This document shows positions 44,782 to 53,868 of a DNA stretch of 64,000 nt, piece after piece. The DNA is taken from assembly GCF_032931615.1 (NCBI RefSeq), contig NZ_CP136759.1, positions 1,984,001 to 2,048,000 on the forward strand, read 5' to 3'. A model generated the notes under the pieces. It was given only the letters and a program-made list of their open reading frames with translations. It had not been told where the DNA came from and ran no database searches. Numbering within the stretch: position 1 is the first letter of the stretch; the number at the start of each line of letters is the position of its first letter. The position numbers were made by a program, and so were the translations under genes. This DNA is from Palleronia sp. LCG004. GTDB taxonomy: Bacteria > Pseudomonadota > Alphaproteobacteria > Rhodobacterales > Rhodobacteraceae.

Positions 44782-45324
44782 ATGCGGATCTTCGTGGCGC
44801 TCGACCTGCCGGACGAGCTAACCGGCGCGCTCTCGGCGTTGCAGGACAGGCTCCTCGTCGGGCGTCACGTCCCCGAGGACGACCTGCACCTGACGCTCGC
44901 CTTCCTGCCGGAGATCCGCCTGCCCGAGCTCGACGAGCTCGCCCTCGATTTCGAGATGATGTCGACCGGTCCCCTCGCCATCGGGGTGGCCGGACTCGAC
45001 ATCTTCGGCGGCGCGCATCCGCGCAGCGTTCATGCGACGGTCACGCCCTCCGAGCCGCTCGCCCAGCTTCAGGGCAAGGTCTCGACGCTCATCCGGCGGG
45101 CGGGCCTCGACCTGCCGCATCGCCGCTTCGTGCCGCATGTCACGCTCGCGCGGTTCCCCAACACGATGCCGCCCGAGGACCACGCACGGCTCGGGCGGTT
45201 CCTGCAGGCCCATGGCGACTGGTCGCACGAGCCCGTCCTGCCCGAGGCGCTGACCATCTACCAGTCGCGGCTGCGCGACGACGGCCCGGTCTACGACCCG
45301 CTTCTCTCGCGGCCCCTCATCTAA
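44782..45324 (+). CDS. thpR: RNA 2',3'-cyclic phosphodiesterase ThpR (LigT)
   Basis: 2H phosphoesterase that opens 2',3'-cyclic phosphates on RNA to 2'-phosphates. Two HxTx motifs, HLTL (36-39) and HVTL (119-122), give the active site. At 180 residues it is normal for the family. It follows choX by 9 bases, so it is probably cotranscribed and may fall under BetI control by position; a functional link to choline is not known. Its end overlaps the convergent GntR gene by 8 bases. Confidence 0.92.
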   Translation: MRIFVALDLPDELTGALSALQDRLLVGRHVPEDDLHLTLAFLPEIRLPELDELALDFEMMSTGPLAIGVAGLDIFGGAHPRSVHATVTPSEPLAQLQGKVSTLIRRAGLDLPHRRFVPHVTLARFPNTMPPEDHARLGRFLQAHGDWSHEPVLPEALTIYQSRLRDDGPVYDPLLSRPLI

Positions 45325-46003
45325 GCGGCGCGGAACCGCCGCCCCCCTCCCCCATCAGGATCATCCGAAGGCCCTGCGTCACATCCGTGCGCACCGCCAG
45401 CCGCAATCCCGGCTCGTCCCCCGCCTCGAGCGCGGCCAGGATCGTGCGATGCCCGGCCGGGGCCTCGGTCCGCCCCATCCGGCCATAGAGCGCGCGCATC
45501 GTCGGGCCGAGCTGCAGCCAGACGGTCTCGGCCATGGCGAGCATCGCCGGGGCCTGCGCCCTGAGATAGAGCATCCGGTGGAATTCGAGGTTCAGCCTGA
45601 GATAGCCGATCGCGTCGCGTTTCGCGACGACCTCGGCGATCGCGACGTTGACCGACCGCATCCGGTCGATCATCGCGATATGCGCCCGCGGCAGCGCACG
45701 GCTGGCGAGTTCCACCTCGATGAGCGCGCGCAGCGCGGCCAGCTCCTCGATGCGGTCCGGCGCGAGGACCGGCGTCGTCACCCGGCCGGACGGGCTCATC
45801 GTCAGCGCCCCCTCGGCCACCAGCCGCCGTGCGGCCTCGCGCGCCGGGGTCATCGACACGCCGAATTGCCGGCCGATCCCGCGCAGCGTCAGCGACGCGC
45901 CGGGGGCCAGTTCGCCATGCATGATCTGCAGGCGCAGGGCGCGATAGACGCGATCATGCGCCGCCTGGATCGGGGCGGTTTCGGGGCGTTGCTGGATCAA
46001 CAT
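45317..46003 (-). CDS. GntR-family transcriptional regulator (FCD type)
   Basis: 228 residues. N-terminal winged HTH: AHDRVYRALRLQIMHGELAPG, then LTLRGIGRQFGVSMTPAREAARRL (about residues 14-64). The C-terminal helical FCD domain (about 80-215) would bind a small acid; the histidine in NLEFHRMLY is a usual metal ligand. No neighbouring catabolic gene shares its strand, so its target is unclear. The TTTGGTATACCAAA operators 15 kb away could be its sites, but they could equally belong to a regulator outside the window. Confidence 0.85.
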   Translation of the reverse strand: MLIQQRPETAPIQAAHDRVYRALRLQIMHGELAPGASLTLRGIGRQFGVSMTPAREAARRLVAEGALTMSPSGRVTTPVLAPDRIEELAALRALIEVELASRALPRAHIAMIDRMRSVNVAIAEVVAKRDAIGYLRLNLEFHRMLYLRAQAPAMLAMAETVWLQLGPTMRALYGRMGRTEAPAGHRTILAALEAGDEPGLRLAVRTDVTQGLRMILMGEGGGGSAPLR

Positions 46004-46040
46004 GCGCCCGATCCTGCGCCTGTCGCCGCGCCATCGTCAA

Positions 46041-46739
46041 TCATTCGAACCGCCAGCCATGCAGCCGCGAGCCTTCCCGCCTGAGCCAGTCGCGATGATC
46101 CCGCCAATCCGGCCGAAGCTCCTCCACGACCGACCAGAAGGCCCGCGAATGATCCATGTGGCGCAGATGCGCGACCTCGTGCGCGGCCACGTAGTCGAGC
46201 ACGTCCGGAGGCGCCAGGACCAGACGCCAGCTGTAGTTGAGATTGCCCTCGGCCGAACACGACCCCCAGCGCGAGCGCGTGTCGCGCATCGTGATGCGCC
46301 CCGGCCGGCATCCGATCGCGGCCGCGTGGCGGCGGCTCGCCCGTTCCAGCGCGTCGCGCGCGGCCTCCTTCAACAACGCGGCGACCTGCGGCCCGATCGC
46401 GCGGCGGGCCGAGACGCGGATCTCGCGGTCGAGAAGCGCGGCCCCCCCGCTGCCGATCGCCACTTCGCGCGGGCGGCCCAGAACGCTCAGCACCGTGCCC
46501 GGTCCCACCTGCGCCGCCGGAACCCCGCAGGCCAGCTGCGCCCTGATCCAGCTCGCTTTCGACGCCGCGAAATCGAGGGCCGCACGTTCCGATGCCGCGG
46601 CGGGGACGCTCAGCGTGACCCGCCCGTCGAGCGCCGAGACGCGCAGGCTGATCCGGCGTGCCCGGCCCGACCGGCGGATCACCAGTTCCACCGGGGGCTC
46701 TCCGGGCAGCGTCTTGCGTCGGGCGCGGTCCTGTACCAT
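46041..46739 (-). CDS. YgjP-type zinc metallopeptidase (M48/DUF45)
   Basis: From the ATG at 46739, 232 residues. The zinc-binding HExxH is HEVAHLRHMDHS near residue 188, and TRSRWGSCSAEGNLNYSWRL just before it is a strong signature of the YgjP/DUF45 family. No signal peptide is seen, so it is cytoplasmic or membrane-peripheral. The physiological substrate is not known. The upstream ATG at 46841 is rejected because it adds an arginine-rich, non-conserved leader. Divergent from the FYDLN gene. Confidence 0.85.
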   Translation of the reverse strand: MVQDRARRKTLPGEPPVELVIRRSGRARRISLRVSALDGRVTLSVPAAASERAALDFAASKASWIRAQLACGVPAAQVGPGTVLSVLGRPREVAIGSGGAALLDREIRVSARRAIGPQVAALLKEAARDALERASRRHAAAIGCRPGRITMRDTRSRWGSCSAEGNLNYSWRLVLAPPDVLDYVAAHEVAHLRHMDHSRAFWSVVEELRPDWRDHRDWLRREGSRLHGWRFE

Positions 46740-46863
46740 ATCCGAAAGCTCTAATCGCGCCGCGAGGGCCGCGCCAGTCCCCCGAAAGCCTTTGACAGCC
46801 TTCCGAGGGTATGGCAGTTGGCGGCCTGTTTTTCGAGACATTCAGGAAACGAAAGGGTCTTCG

Positions 46864-47196
46864 ATGCCCAAGGAAGAATGGGGAACCAAACGCGTCTGCC
46901 CCACAACCGGCAAGCGCTTCTATGACCTCAATGCCGATCCGGTCGTGAGCCCCTATACCGGCGAGGTCGTCCAGCTCGATACCGGCAAGGGCAATCGTAC
47001 GATGCTGGCCGACAAGGCCGACAAGGATTCGGCCAAGAAGGATCAGACCGAGGACGAGGAAGACGTCATCCTCGACGACGACGACAGCGACGAGTCGAGC
47101 GATGTCGATCTCGGCGACGATGTGCTCGAGGATGACGACGACAATGTCTCCCTCGACGATATCGCCGACGTTTCGGGTGAAGACGACGACAATTGA
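46864..47196 (+). CDS. FYDLN acid domain protein (TIGR02300)
   Basis: 110 residues. N-terminus KEEWGTKRVCPTTGKRFYDLN (residues 3-23) contains the name-giving FYDLN sequence; the second half is extremely acidic (runs of Asp and Glu such as DDDDSDESSDVD). This family is confined largely to alphaproteobacteria and has no known function. The acidic tail may bind metal or basic partners. A hairpin immediately follows the stop. Confidence 0.88.
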   Translation: MPKEEWGTKRVCPTTGKRFYDLNADPVVSPYTGEVVQLDTGKGNRTMLADKADKDSAKKDQTEDEEDVILDDDDSDESSDVDLGDDVLEDDDDNVSLDDIADVSGEDDDN

Positions 47197-47232
47197 TCGT
47201 CCGAAGAATCCTCCGGACGATGGTCGCTTTTC
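47196..47232 (+). terminator. Probable terminator after the FYDLN gene
   Basis: ATCGTCCG (47196-47203) pairs with CGGACGAT (47214-47221); a short TTTT follows six bases later. Imperfect but well placed between the gene and tRNA-Ala. Confidence 0.4.
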
Positions 47233-47295
47233 CGCTTGAACCTCGTCCGGCCACGTTCTAGAGACGCACCCATCGCGGGGACGACGCCCGCGCCC

Positions 47296-47371
47296 GGGCC
47301 CTTAGCTCAGCTGGGAGAGCGCCTGCATGGCATGCAGGAGGTCAGCGGTTCGATCCCGCTAGGGTCCACCA
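47296..47371 (+). tRNA. tRNA-Ala (GGC)
   Basis: The cloverleaf is complete. The acceptor stem is GGGCCCT/AGGGTCC (one G-T pair), the anticodon arm CCTGC-ATGGCAT-GCAGG with anticodon GGC, and the T arm AGCGG-TTCGATC-CCGCT; CCA is encoded. Confidence 0.96.
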
Positions 47372-47584
47372 AATCCCTTTTTGGTAAGTGACGGACTGAT
47401 CCGGTCCGACTCCGGCCGACCATTGCCGCCGCGCATGGTGCGGATCTAAGGATCGCCCAGCGCGACGGCTCTTCATGGGCGGTCACGACCGACACCTCGC
47501 TCCGATCTGTCCGGACATCCGAAGGCGGCCGCGCAACATGACGGCACCGCCCGAGGCCCCTTCCGTTCGACCCGATTGCGGCTC

Positions 47585-47613
47585 GCCGATCCAGCCCCTC
47601 GGGCCGGATCGGC
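47585..47613 (-). terminator. Long hairpin after the aminotransferase gene
   Basis: GCCGATCC and GGATCGGC form eight perfect pairs, extended inward by five more (one G-U) around a 3-base loop. It lies 10 bases downstream of the aminotransferase stop. No T-run follows, so it may protect the mRNA 3' end or aid Rho-dependent ending. Confidence 0.4.
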
Positions 47614-47622
47614 GGAACGGCA

Positions 47623-48999
47623 TCAGCCCCGCAGGACCGCGCGAATCTCGGGGTCCTCGAGCGTCTGGTCGAGCACGAGACGCGTGCGCTCGACGATGGC
47701 GTCGATCTCGCCTTCCGTGCAGCAGAGAGGCGGCGCATAGCCGAAGATGCCCGTCGGGAAGGCCCTCACGATGAGTCCCGCCTCCCACGCCCTGTCGAAA
47801 AGCCGCGTGGCCGCCTGCACCTCCGGCGGGAGCGGCGTCTTCGCCGCCTTGTCCGTCACGAGCTCGATAGCGGCCAGCATGCCGCGACCCCGCACGTCAC
47901 CGACGAGCGGATGATCCGCGAGGCCGGCGAGGCCCGCCTGCAGGCGCTCTCCCATCCTGCGCCCGTTCTCGAGCAATCCACCCTCGTAGAGCTTCAGCAC
48001 CTCCAGCCCGACGGCCGCCGAGACGGGATGCGCCGAATAGGTGAAACCGTGCCCGATCGCGCGCATGCCCGCGCCGTCCGCCATCGCGTCATAGACCCTG
48101 TCGCTGAGAAAGACGGCCCCCATCGGCGCGTAGCCCGAGGTCAGCCCCTTCGCCACGGTCATCAGATCCGGGACGATCCCCTCGTCCTCGCAGGCGAAAA
48201 GCGGCCCCGTGCGGCCGAAGCCGGTGATGACCTCGTCCGCGACGAAGAGGATGCCGTGCTCGGCGCAGACCGCGTGCATCGCCTTGATCCAGCCCGGCGG
48301 AGGCACCAGCACGCCGCCGGATCCCTGGATCGGCTCGACATAGAAGGCCGCGACCCGCTCCGCCCCGATCTCGGCGATCTTGGCGCGAAGCTCGGCCACC
48401 GATGCGTCGATCACCGCTTCGGGATCGTCGCCCGCCGCATTGCGATAGACATAGTGCGACGAGATCTTGTGCTGCCAGTCGAAGGGAAGGCCGAACCCCT
48501 CGTGAAAGGCCGGAAGCGCCGTCAGGCCCGCACCGCCCGCCGTCGATCCGTGATAGCCCTGCCCGACCGAGATGAACTGGTCACGCCCGGGCGCGCCCTT
48601 CGCGTACCAGTAATAACGCACGTACCGGATCGTGCTGTCGACCGCGTCGGATCCGCCGAGCGTGAAATAGACGTGGTTCAGGTCACCCGGCGCCCGCTCG
48701 GCAAGCTCGGCCGCGAGCCGGATCGCAGGCTCCGACCCGAGGTCGAAATAGCCGGTCGCATAGGGCAGCCTGCGCATCTGTTCGGCGGCGGCCTCGACCA
48801 CGCTTTCGTGGCCGTAGCCCGCATTCACGCACCAGAGGCCGGCAAAGCCGTCAATCAGCTCGCGTCCCTCGGCATCGGTGACGATCGCGCCCTTCGCCGA
48901 GGTCAGGATGCGCACGCCGCGCGCCTCGTGCCCGCGATAGGACGAGACCGGGTGGACCAGGTGCCGCCGGTCGAGTTCGGCCAGTGAATTGCTCAGCAT
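47623..48999 (-). CDS. Class III omega-aminotransferase
   Basis: PLP enzyme of the omega-amino acid:pyruvate family, 458 residues. YHGSTAGGAGLTALPAFHE (149-167) is the cofactor-binding region; Asp255 in FVADEVITGFGRTG holds the pyridine nitrogen and Lys284 in TVAKGLTSGY forms the Schiff base. GLWCVNAGYGHESVVEA near residue 54 is typical of enzymes using beta-alanine, putrescine or taurine-like amines; the amine cannot be fixed. GGAGAA lies 9 bases before the ATG. It follows the aldehyde dehydrogenase gene on the same strand after 224 bases, which would suit amine to aldehyde to acid conversion. Confidence 0.9.
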   Translation of the reverse strand: MLSNSLAELDRRHLVHPVSSYRGHEARGVRILTSAKGAIVTDAEGRELIDGFAGLWCVNAGYGHESVVEAAAEQMRRLPYATGYFDLGSEPAIRLAAELAERAPGDLNHVYFTLGGSDAVDSTIRYVRYYWYAKGAPGRDQFISVGQGYHGSTAGGAGLTALPAFHEGFGLPFDWQHKISSHYVYRNAAGDDPEAVIDASVAELRAKIAEIGAERVAAFYVEPIQGSGGVLVPPPGWIKAMHAVCAEHGILFVADEVITGFGRTGPLFACEDEGIVPDLMTVAKGLTSGYAPMGAVFLSDRVYDAMADGAGMRAIGHGFTYSAHPVSAAVGLEVLKLYEGGLLENGRRMGERLQAGLAGLADHPLVGDVRGRGMLAAIELVTDKAAKTPLPPEVQAATRLFDRAWEAGLIVRAFPTGIFGYAPPLCCTEGEIDAIVERTRLVLDQTLEDPEIRAVLRG

Positions 49000-49223
49000 G
49001 TCGGTGTTCTCCGAAAGATGTCGTGTCGAGCCCGGCGCGACGTGTCGTCCGCCGAACCCATGTCGGTCGCGGGCGCGGTGCGCCCGTCAACGCCCCCTCG
49101 CCCCGACCCTGACACGCCGTCCCTGGCAGGACGCACCGGATCGCGCCGTTCCGCAGGGAATTGCATCACCCGGGGGCCCGGTTCGCCACAGGATATGCCG
49201 ACCGGGCCGGGATGCGGCCTCCG

Positions 49224-51575
49224 TCACTCCCCGTAGGGCACCCAGATGTTCTTGACCTGGGTCGCGCGGTGGAGGAAGTCGCGGCCGAACCCGTCCGGCC
49301 CCGACCAGTCGCGCGCGCCGTCGGTTTCGGTCCAGCTCTGCTTGAGGTTGCCCGCGCTCTCGCGCTCGACCATCGCCGCGCCGTCGGAGCCCCCGACATA
49401 CCAGATCCCGGCCACGTCGTCGTGGCCCGCAAGGGTCTTGGCGAGCTCGTCGCGCGGCCCCGTGACGATGTTGACCACGCCCGCCGGGACGTCCGACGTC
49501 TCGAGCACCTGATAGAGATCTGTCGCCGCCAGCGGATGCACCTGCGACGGGACCACCACGACTCGGTTGCCCATGGCGATCGCCGGAAGGACGAGGCCGA
49601 GGACCCCCAGAAGCGGCGCGCCGGTCGGACAGACGAGGCCCATGACACCCAGCGGCTCGGGCATGGCCAGCGTCACATGCGCGGATTTCGTCTGATGCAC
49701 CGCGCCGTCGAACTTGTCGGCCTGCGCGGCATACCAGAAGCAGCGCCGGATCGCGGTCTCGACCTCCGTCTCGGCCACCTTGCCGCGCGCGCCGAAGCCT
49801 TTCAGCCGGTCGGCGAATTCGGCCGCGCGGGCCGACAGGTTCTCGCCCAGGTAATAGAGGATCTGCGCGCGGTTATGGCCCGTCGCACGGCCCCAGCCTC
49901 CCGCCTTGCCCGCCGCCTCGACCGCGTTGCGGATGTCCTTGCGGTTGCCGAGGCCCGCCAGGCCCGACGGCCCCTTCGCCCCCTGCACGGCATAGGAATA
50001 GCCCGAATCGGGCCGCGCCTGCTTGCCGCCCACGAAAAGCTTGGCGGTCCGGTCGATGCCGGTCGGGACGCCCCCTGCCTGCGGCAGGGCTTCGAGGTCC
50101 GGCAACCGGGCGGCCTCGCCCGCCGGGGCGGGGGGGCGCAGGTAGGCCCGCATCCCCTCGCGCCCGCCCTCGCGGCCGAAGCCGCTCTCGCGATAGCCGC
50201 CGAAGCCCGCGCCCGCGTCGAAGACGTTGGTACAGTTGATCCAGACGACGCCCGCCTTCACCTGCGCCGCGATGTCGAGGCAGAGATTGACGTTCTCGGA
50301 CCAGATCGACGCGGCCAGCCCGTAGCGGGTGTTGTTGGCGATCTCCACGGCATCCGACGGCGTGCGGAAGGTCGTCATCGTGACCACGGGGCCGAAGATC
50401 TCCTCGGTGGACAGAACGCTCGCCGGTTCGACATTCGTCACCAGCGTCGGCGGATAGAAGCACCCCTCGGGGGCCGTCCCCTGATGCAGCACCGCACCCT
50501 CGGCCTCGCCCAGCGCCACGAGCTCGCGGATCCGGGCCAGCTGCACCGGATGGACGATCGCACCCATGTCGGTCGACTTGTCGAGCGGATCGCCCACCCG
50601 CAGCACCGCCATCCGCGCGCGGAGAAGCCTCTCGAACCGGTCCGCCACGGCTTCGGCCACGAGGATCCTCGCACCGGCACAGCAGACCTGCCCCTGGTTG
50701 AAGAAGATCGCGTCGACCACCCCCTCGACCGCCGCGTCGAGATCGGCATCGGCAAAGACCACGAAGGGCGATTTCCCCCCGAGCTCCAGCGTCAGCCCCT
50801 TGCCCGACCCCGCGATCTGCCGCCGGATCGTGCGGCCGACCTCGGTCGATCCGGTGAACGCCACCTTGTCGATGCCGTCATGCCCGACGATCGCGGCCCC
50901 CGTCGCGCCGTCACCGGTCACGATGTTGACGACGCCGTCGGGCAATCCGACCTCGGCGCAGATCTCGGCGAAGGCGAGCGCGGTCAGCGGCGTGTATTCC
51001 GCGGGTTTCAGAACCACCGTGTTGCCGGCGGCCAGCGCCGGGGCGATCTTCCAGGCCAGCATGAGAAGCGGGAAGTTCCAGGGGATGACCTGCCCGCAGA
51101 CCCCCCATGGCGCGCTGCCCGCGAACTCGTCCTCGGCGATCTCGGCCCAACCGGCATGATGGTAGAAATGCCGTGCGACGAGCGGCACGTCGATGTCGCG
51201 CGTCTCGCGGATCGGCTTGCCGTTGTCGATCGTCTCCAGAACGGCCAGGAAGCGGGCATGCTGCTGGACGTGCCGCGCGATCGCATAGAGATATTTCGCC
51301 CGCTCGTGCCCCGACAGCCCGGCCCAGCCCTTCTGCGCGCGCCGCGCGGCGGCGACGGCCGCATCGACATCGGCCCCGCTGCCTTGCGTCACCCGCGCGA
51401 TGACCGATTCCGTCGCCGGATCGCGCACCTCGAACGTCTCGCCCGGCCGGGTGAAGGCCCCGCCGATGAAATGGCCGAAACCGCCCTCGTGCCGGGCAAG
51501 CCAGTCGCGGGCGATCCGCGAATCCTCCGGCGCGGGACCGTATTCCATGCTTTCCATGATCTCCCGAATGCTCAT
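49224..51575 (-). CDS. Two-domain aldehyde dehydrogenase family protein
   Basis: 783 residues, much longer than a standard ALDH (about 480-500). Residues about 30-490 form a complete catalytic domain: IPWNFPLLM (164-172), Glu264 in LELGGKSP and Cys298 in FNQGQVCCAG. From about 525 a second ALDH-like domain begins (LFVGGKQARPDSGYSYAV), with CPTGAPLLGVLGLVLPAIAMG, but it ends before any catalytic cysteine, so it is structural or regulatory. The start MSIREIMESM at 51575 is preceded by GAAGGGACC. It follows deoC by 10 bases; the deoC product acetaldehyde is a natural substrate. Confidence 0.88.
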   Translation of the reverse strand: MSIREIMESMEYGPAPEDSRIARDWLARHEGGFGHFIGGAFTRPGETFEVRDPATESVIARVTQGSGADVDAAVAAARRAQKGWAGLSGHERAKYLYAIARHVQQHARFLAVLETIDNGKPIRETRDIDVPLVARHFYHHAGWAEIAEDEFAGSAPWGVCGQVIPWNFPLLMLAWKIAPALAAGNTVVLKPAEYTPLTALAFAEICAEVGLPDGVVNIVTGDGATGAAIVGHDGIDKVAFTGSTEVGRTIRRQIAGSGKGLTLELGGKSPFVVFADADLDAAVEGVVDAIFFNQGQVCCAGARILVAEAVADRFERLLRARMAVLRVGDPLDKSTDMGAIVHPVQLARIRELVALGEAEGAVLHQGTAPEGCFYPPTLVTNVEPASVLSTEEIFGPVVTMTTFRTPSDAVEIANNTRYGLAASIWSENVNLCLDIAAQVKAGVVWINCTNVFDAGAGFGGYRESGFGREGGREGMRAYLRPPAPAGEAARLPDLEALPQAGGVPTGIDRTAKLFVGGKQARPDSGYSYAVQGAKGPSGLAGLGNRKDIRNAVEAAGKAGGWGRATGHNRAQILYYLGENLSARAAEFADRLKGFGARGKVAETEVETAIRRCFWYAAQADKFDGAVHQTKSAHVTLAMPEPLGVMGLVCPTGAPLLGVLGLVLPAIAMGNRVVVVPSQVHPLAATDLYQVLETSDVPAGVVNIVTGPRDELAKTLAGHDDVAGIWYVGGSDGAAMVERESAGNLKQSWTETDGARDWSGPDGFGRDFLHRATQVKNIWVPYGE

Positions 51576-51585
51576 CTTGGTCCCT

Positions 51586-52560
51586 TCACGACATGGCGTG
51601 GCGATGCGAGGCGGCATAGCGCCCCGTCACGTGGTGTTCGAGTTGCCGCTCGATATCGCCGAGCATCGACGACGCCCCGAAGCGCAGAAGCTCGGGCTCC
51701 AGCCAGTCGCGGCCCAGTTCTTCCTTCATCAGGATCTGCCACGACAGCGCCTCCTTCGCCTGCTTCATCCCGCCGGCGGGCTTGAAGCCGATCCGGTGGC
51801 CCGTCGTGGCACCGTAATCCCGAAGCGCGCGGATCATCACGAGGCTTACGGGAAGCGTCGCGTTCACGCCCTCCTTGCCGGTGGAGGTCTTGATGAAATC
51901 GGCCCCCGCCTGCATCGCGACCATCGACGCGGCATAGACGTTCCTCAGCGTCTGGAGGTCTCCCGTCGCGAGGATCGCCTTCATGTGGGCCGCGCCACAG
52001 GCCTCGCGCATCGCGCGGATCTCGTCATGCAGTGCCTGCCAGTCCTGGCGCAGGACATGTTCGCGGGTGATGACGATGTCGATCTCGGCCGCCCCCTGCG
52101 CCACCGCCCATTCGATCTCCCTCAGCCTCAGGTCGAGCGGCATGAGCCCGGCGGGAAAGCCCGTCGCGACGCTCGCCACCGGGATGCCGGACCCGTCGAG
52201 CGCCTCGACCGCATGGGGCACCATCGTGGGATAGACGCAGACCGCGCCCACGGTCAGATCCATGTCCGCGATCCCGAGCCCGTCGAGGATCGAGGCCGCC
52301 AGCGGCCGCCGCGCCTTGGCACAGAGCCTCCGGACCCGCCCGGCCGTGTCGTCGCCCGCAAGCGTCGTCAGATCCACGAGCCGCACCGCATTGACGAGCC
52401 ATGCGGCCTGATGCGCCTTCTTCACCGTCCGCCGCCCGCCCAGCGTCGCGACCCGGCGTTCGGCCGCCGACCGGTTCACCGCATGACCCTCGAACATCGA
52501 GGGGTCGAGCGGCATGCCCGGATTGCGGGCCATCTCGTGCGGATCTGGGGCGGGTGTCAT
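51586..52560 (-). CDS. deoC: Deoxyribose-phosphate aldolase
   Basis: Cleaves 2-deoxyribose 5-phosphate to glyceraldehyde 3-phosphate and acetaldehyde. From MTPAPDPHEM at 52560 the protein is 324 residues, the longer DeoC form. Schiff-base lysine in DFIKTSTGK; LVDLTTLAGDDT near the start of the barrel, GAVCVYP and VASVATGFPAG are further family motifs; GFKPAGGMK near the C-terminus holds the second active-site lysine. Operon with the aldehyde dehydrogenase (10-base gap). GGAGAGAC lies just upstream of the ATG. Confidence 0.92.
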   Translation of the reverse strand: MTPAPDPHEMARNPGMPLDPSMFEGHAVNRSAAERRVATLGGRRTVKKAHQAAWLVNAVRLVDLTTLAGDDTAGRVRRLCAKARRPLAASILDGLGIADMDLTVGAVCVYPTMVPHAVEALDGSGIPVASVATGFPAGLMPLDLRLREIEWAVAQGAAEIDIVITREHVLRQDWQALHDEIRAMREACGAAHMKAILATGDLQTLRNVYAASMVAMQAGADFIKTSTGKEGVNATLPVSLVMIRALRDYGATTGHRIGFKPAGGMKQAKEALSWQILMKEELGRDWLEPELLRFGASSMLGDIERQLEHHVTGRYAASHRHAMS

Positions 52561-52945
52561 GTCGTCTCTCCTGGCGTCTCGTCGGTCTCCGGGGCGCATG
52601 GCACCGTTTCGTGGGCCGGAGCTTCGCGCGCTCCGCTCATCTACGCAACCGCATCCGATGGCGAGCGGCTTTTCCGCCCGCACGGGCGAAAAGTGCAACC
52701 GGATCGGCGATCGCGCTTCCGGTGCCGCCGGTCATTCACGGCCGTCGGCGGGCCGAGAAGACCGTTCCGGTCCCCACCCTTTCCGATATTCCGCATTGCG
52801 GGTCCTGCACGGCCGCGTCGCAGGTGCCACGGACCCAGCCTTGATCTTCGGCCCGGCAGGCGTCAGATTCCTGCGCAGGCGCGGACGACCGCGCCCGACC
52901 GAACGGTCGACAGGCGGGACGGCCCGAGACAATCGAGGTTTTCCC
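52561..52945. other. Divergent intergenic region deoC / PACE gene
   Basis: 385 bases without a credible gene. A bulged hairpin CTTTTC-C-GCCCG-CA-CGGGC-GAAAAG lies at 52669-52693. Promoters for both flanking genes must be here, but none is clear. Confidence 0.5.
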
Positions 52946-53374
52946 ATGCGCAGCACTTTCGACCGCATCCGCCAGGCCCTCCTCTTCGAGGGGATCGGCA
53001 TTCTCATCGTCACGCCGCTTTTCGCGCTGATCTTCGATCATGGTCTCGATGAAATGGGCGTCCTCGTCCTCGTCGGCGCGACCGTGGCGGCGGGGTGGAA
53101 CTATGCCTTCAACCTGGGCTTCGACCACGCGCTCCGCCGCTGGCGGGGCGATGTCCGCAAGACCGCCGGCCTCCGGGTCCTGCACGCCTTCCTGTTCGAG
53201 ACGACGCTCCTGATCATGCTGCTGCCGTTCATCGCGTGGTGGCTGGGCATCCCGCTGCTGGCCGCGCTCGCGATGGACCTGCTCTTCGCCGGATTCTACA
53301 TGATCTATGCCTTCGTCTTCACCTGGGGCTACGACGCGGTGTTCCCGCCCGACGGGTCCGGCGCACGGGCCTGA
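52946..53374 (+). CDS. PACE-family efflux transporter
   Basis: 142 residues with four hydrophobic helices arranged as two similar halves (LLFEGIGILIVTPLFALIFD and VLHAFLFETTLLIMLLPFIAW). Conserved features are the early Glu in FEGIG, the Asn/Trp segment GWNYAFNLGFDHAL after helix 2, and MDLLFAGFYMIYAFVFTWGYD at the end. This is the proteobacterial chlorhexidine/biocide efflux family (AceI-like), with short-chain diamines as a proposed natural substrate. Its 3' end overlaps the convergent MerR gene by 46 bases. Confidence 0.87.
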   Translation: MRSTFDRIRQALLFEGIGILIVTPLFALIFDHGLDEMGVLVLVGATVAAGWNYAFNLGFDHALRRWRGDVRKTAGLRVLHAFLFETTLLIMLLPFIAWWLGIPLLAALAMDLLFAGFYMIYAFVFTWGYDAVFPPDGSGARA

Positions 53375-53784
53375 TCCCGAAGGTCCTCCACGCGCCCCGC
53401 CCCTTGCGCGAAACTTTCGAGGATCGCGCAATCCGGCCGATCGTCGCCCGCGCATCTTCCGATCAGGGCCCCGAGCGTGCCCCGCATCTCCTCGAGCTCG
53501 GCGATCTTCGCGTCGATCGTCGCGAGCTGCTCCTGTGCCAGTGCCTTCACATCCGCGCTGAGCCGCGTTTCGTCCTCGCGCAGCGAGATCAGCCGCCGGC
53601 AATCCTCGATCGAGAACCCGAGCGACCGCGCGCGCGCCAGGAATTGCAGCCTGCGCGCATCGCTTTCGTGGAACGCGCGATAGCCGTTCGGATCGCGGCG
53701 CGGCTTCACCAGACCGACCTGCTCGTAGTACCGGATCGTCTTCGCGGGCAGTCCCGACAGCGACGAGATTTCTCCGATGGTCAT
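53329..53784 (-). CDS. MerR-family copper-type regulator (CueR/HmrR-like)
   Basis: 151 residues. MerR HTH TIGEISSLSGLPAKTIRYYE (2-21), followed by YEQVGLVKPRRDPNGYR. The metal loop has Cys111 and Cys119 spaced CX7C (CAGDDRPDC), as in Cu(I)/Ag(I)/Au(I) sensors of the CueR/HmrR group. It would activate a promoter with a long spacer when copper is high. A copper ATPase is not in the window; the cytochrome c gene 84 bases upstream and the DsbD/ScsB gene beyond it are the nearest candidates. Confidence 0.87.
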   Translation of the reverse strand: MTIGEISSLSGLPAKTIRYYEQVGLVKPRRDPNGYRAFHESDARRLQFLARARSLGFSIEDCRRLISLREDETRLSADVKALAQEQLATIDAKIAELEEMRGTLGALIGRCAGDDRPDCAILESFAQGAGRVEDLRDQARAPDPSGGNTAS

Positions 53785-53868
53785 GCGATCCCTCCGATCC
53801 TTGTCGATCCGGTCCTGCCCGGCACCACAGATGAGGGCGCTCGCCGCCCCGACATCAAGCCCGCCCCC

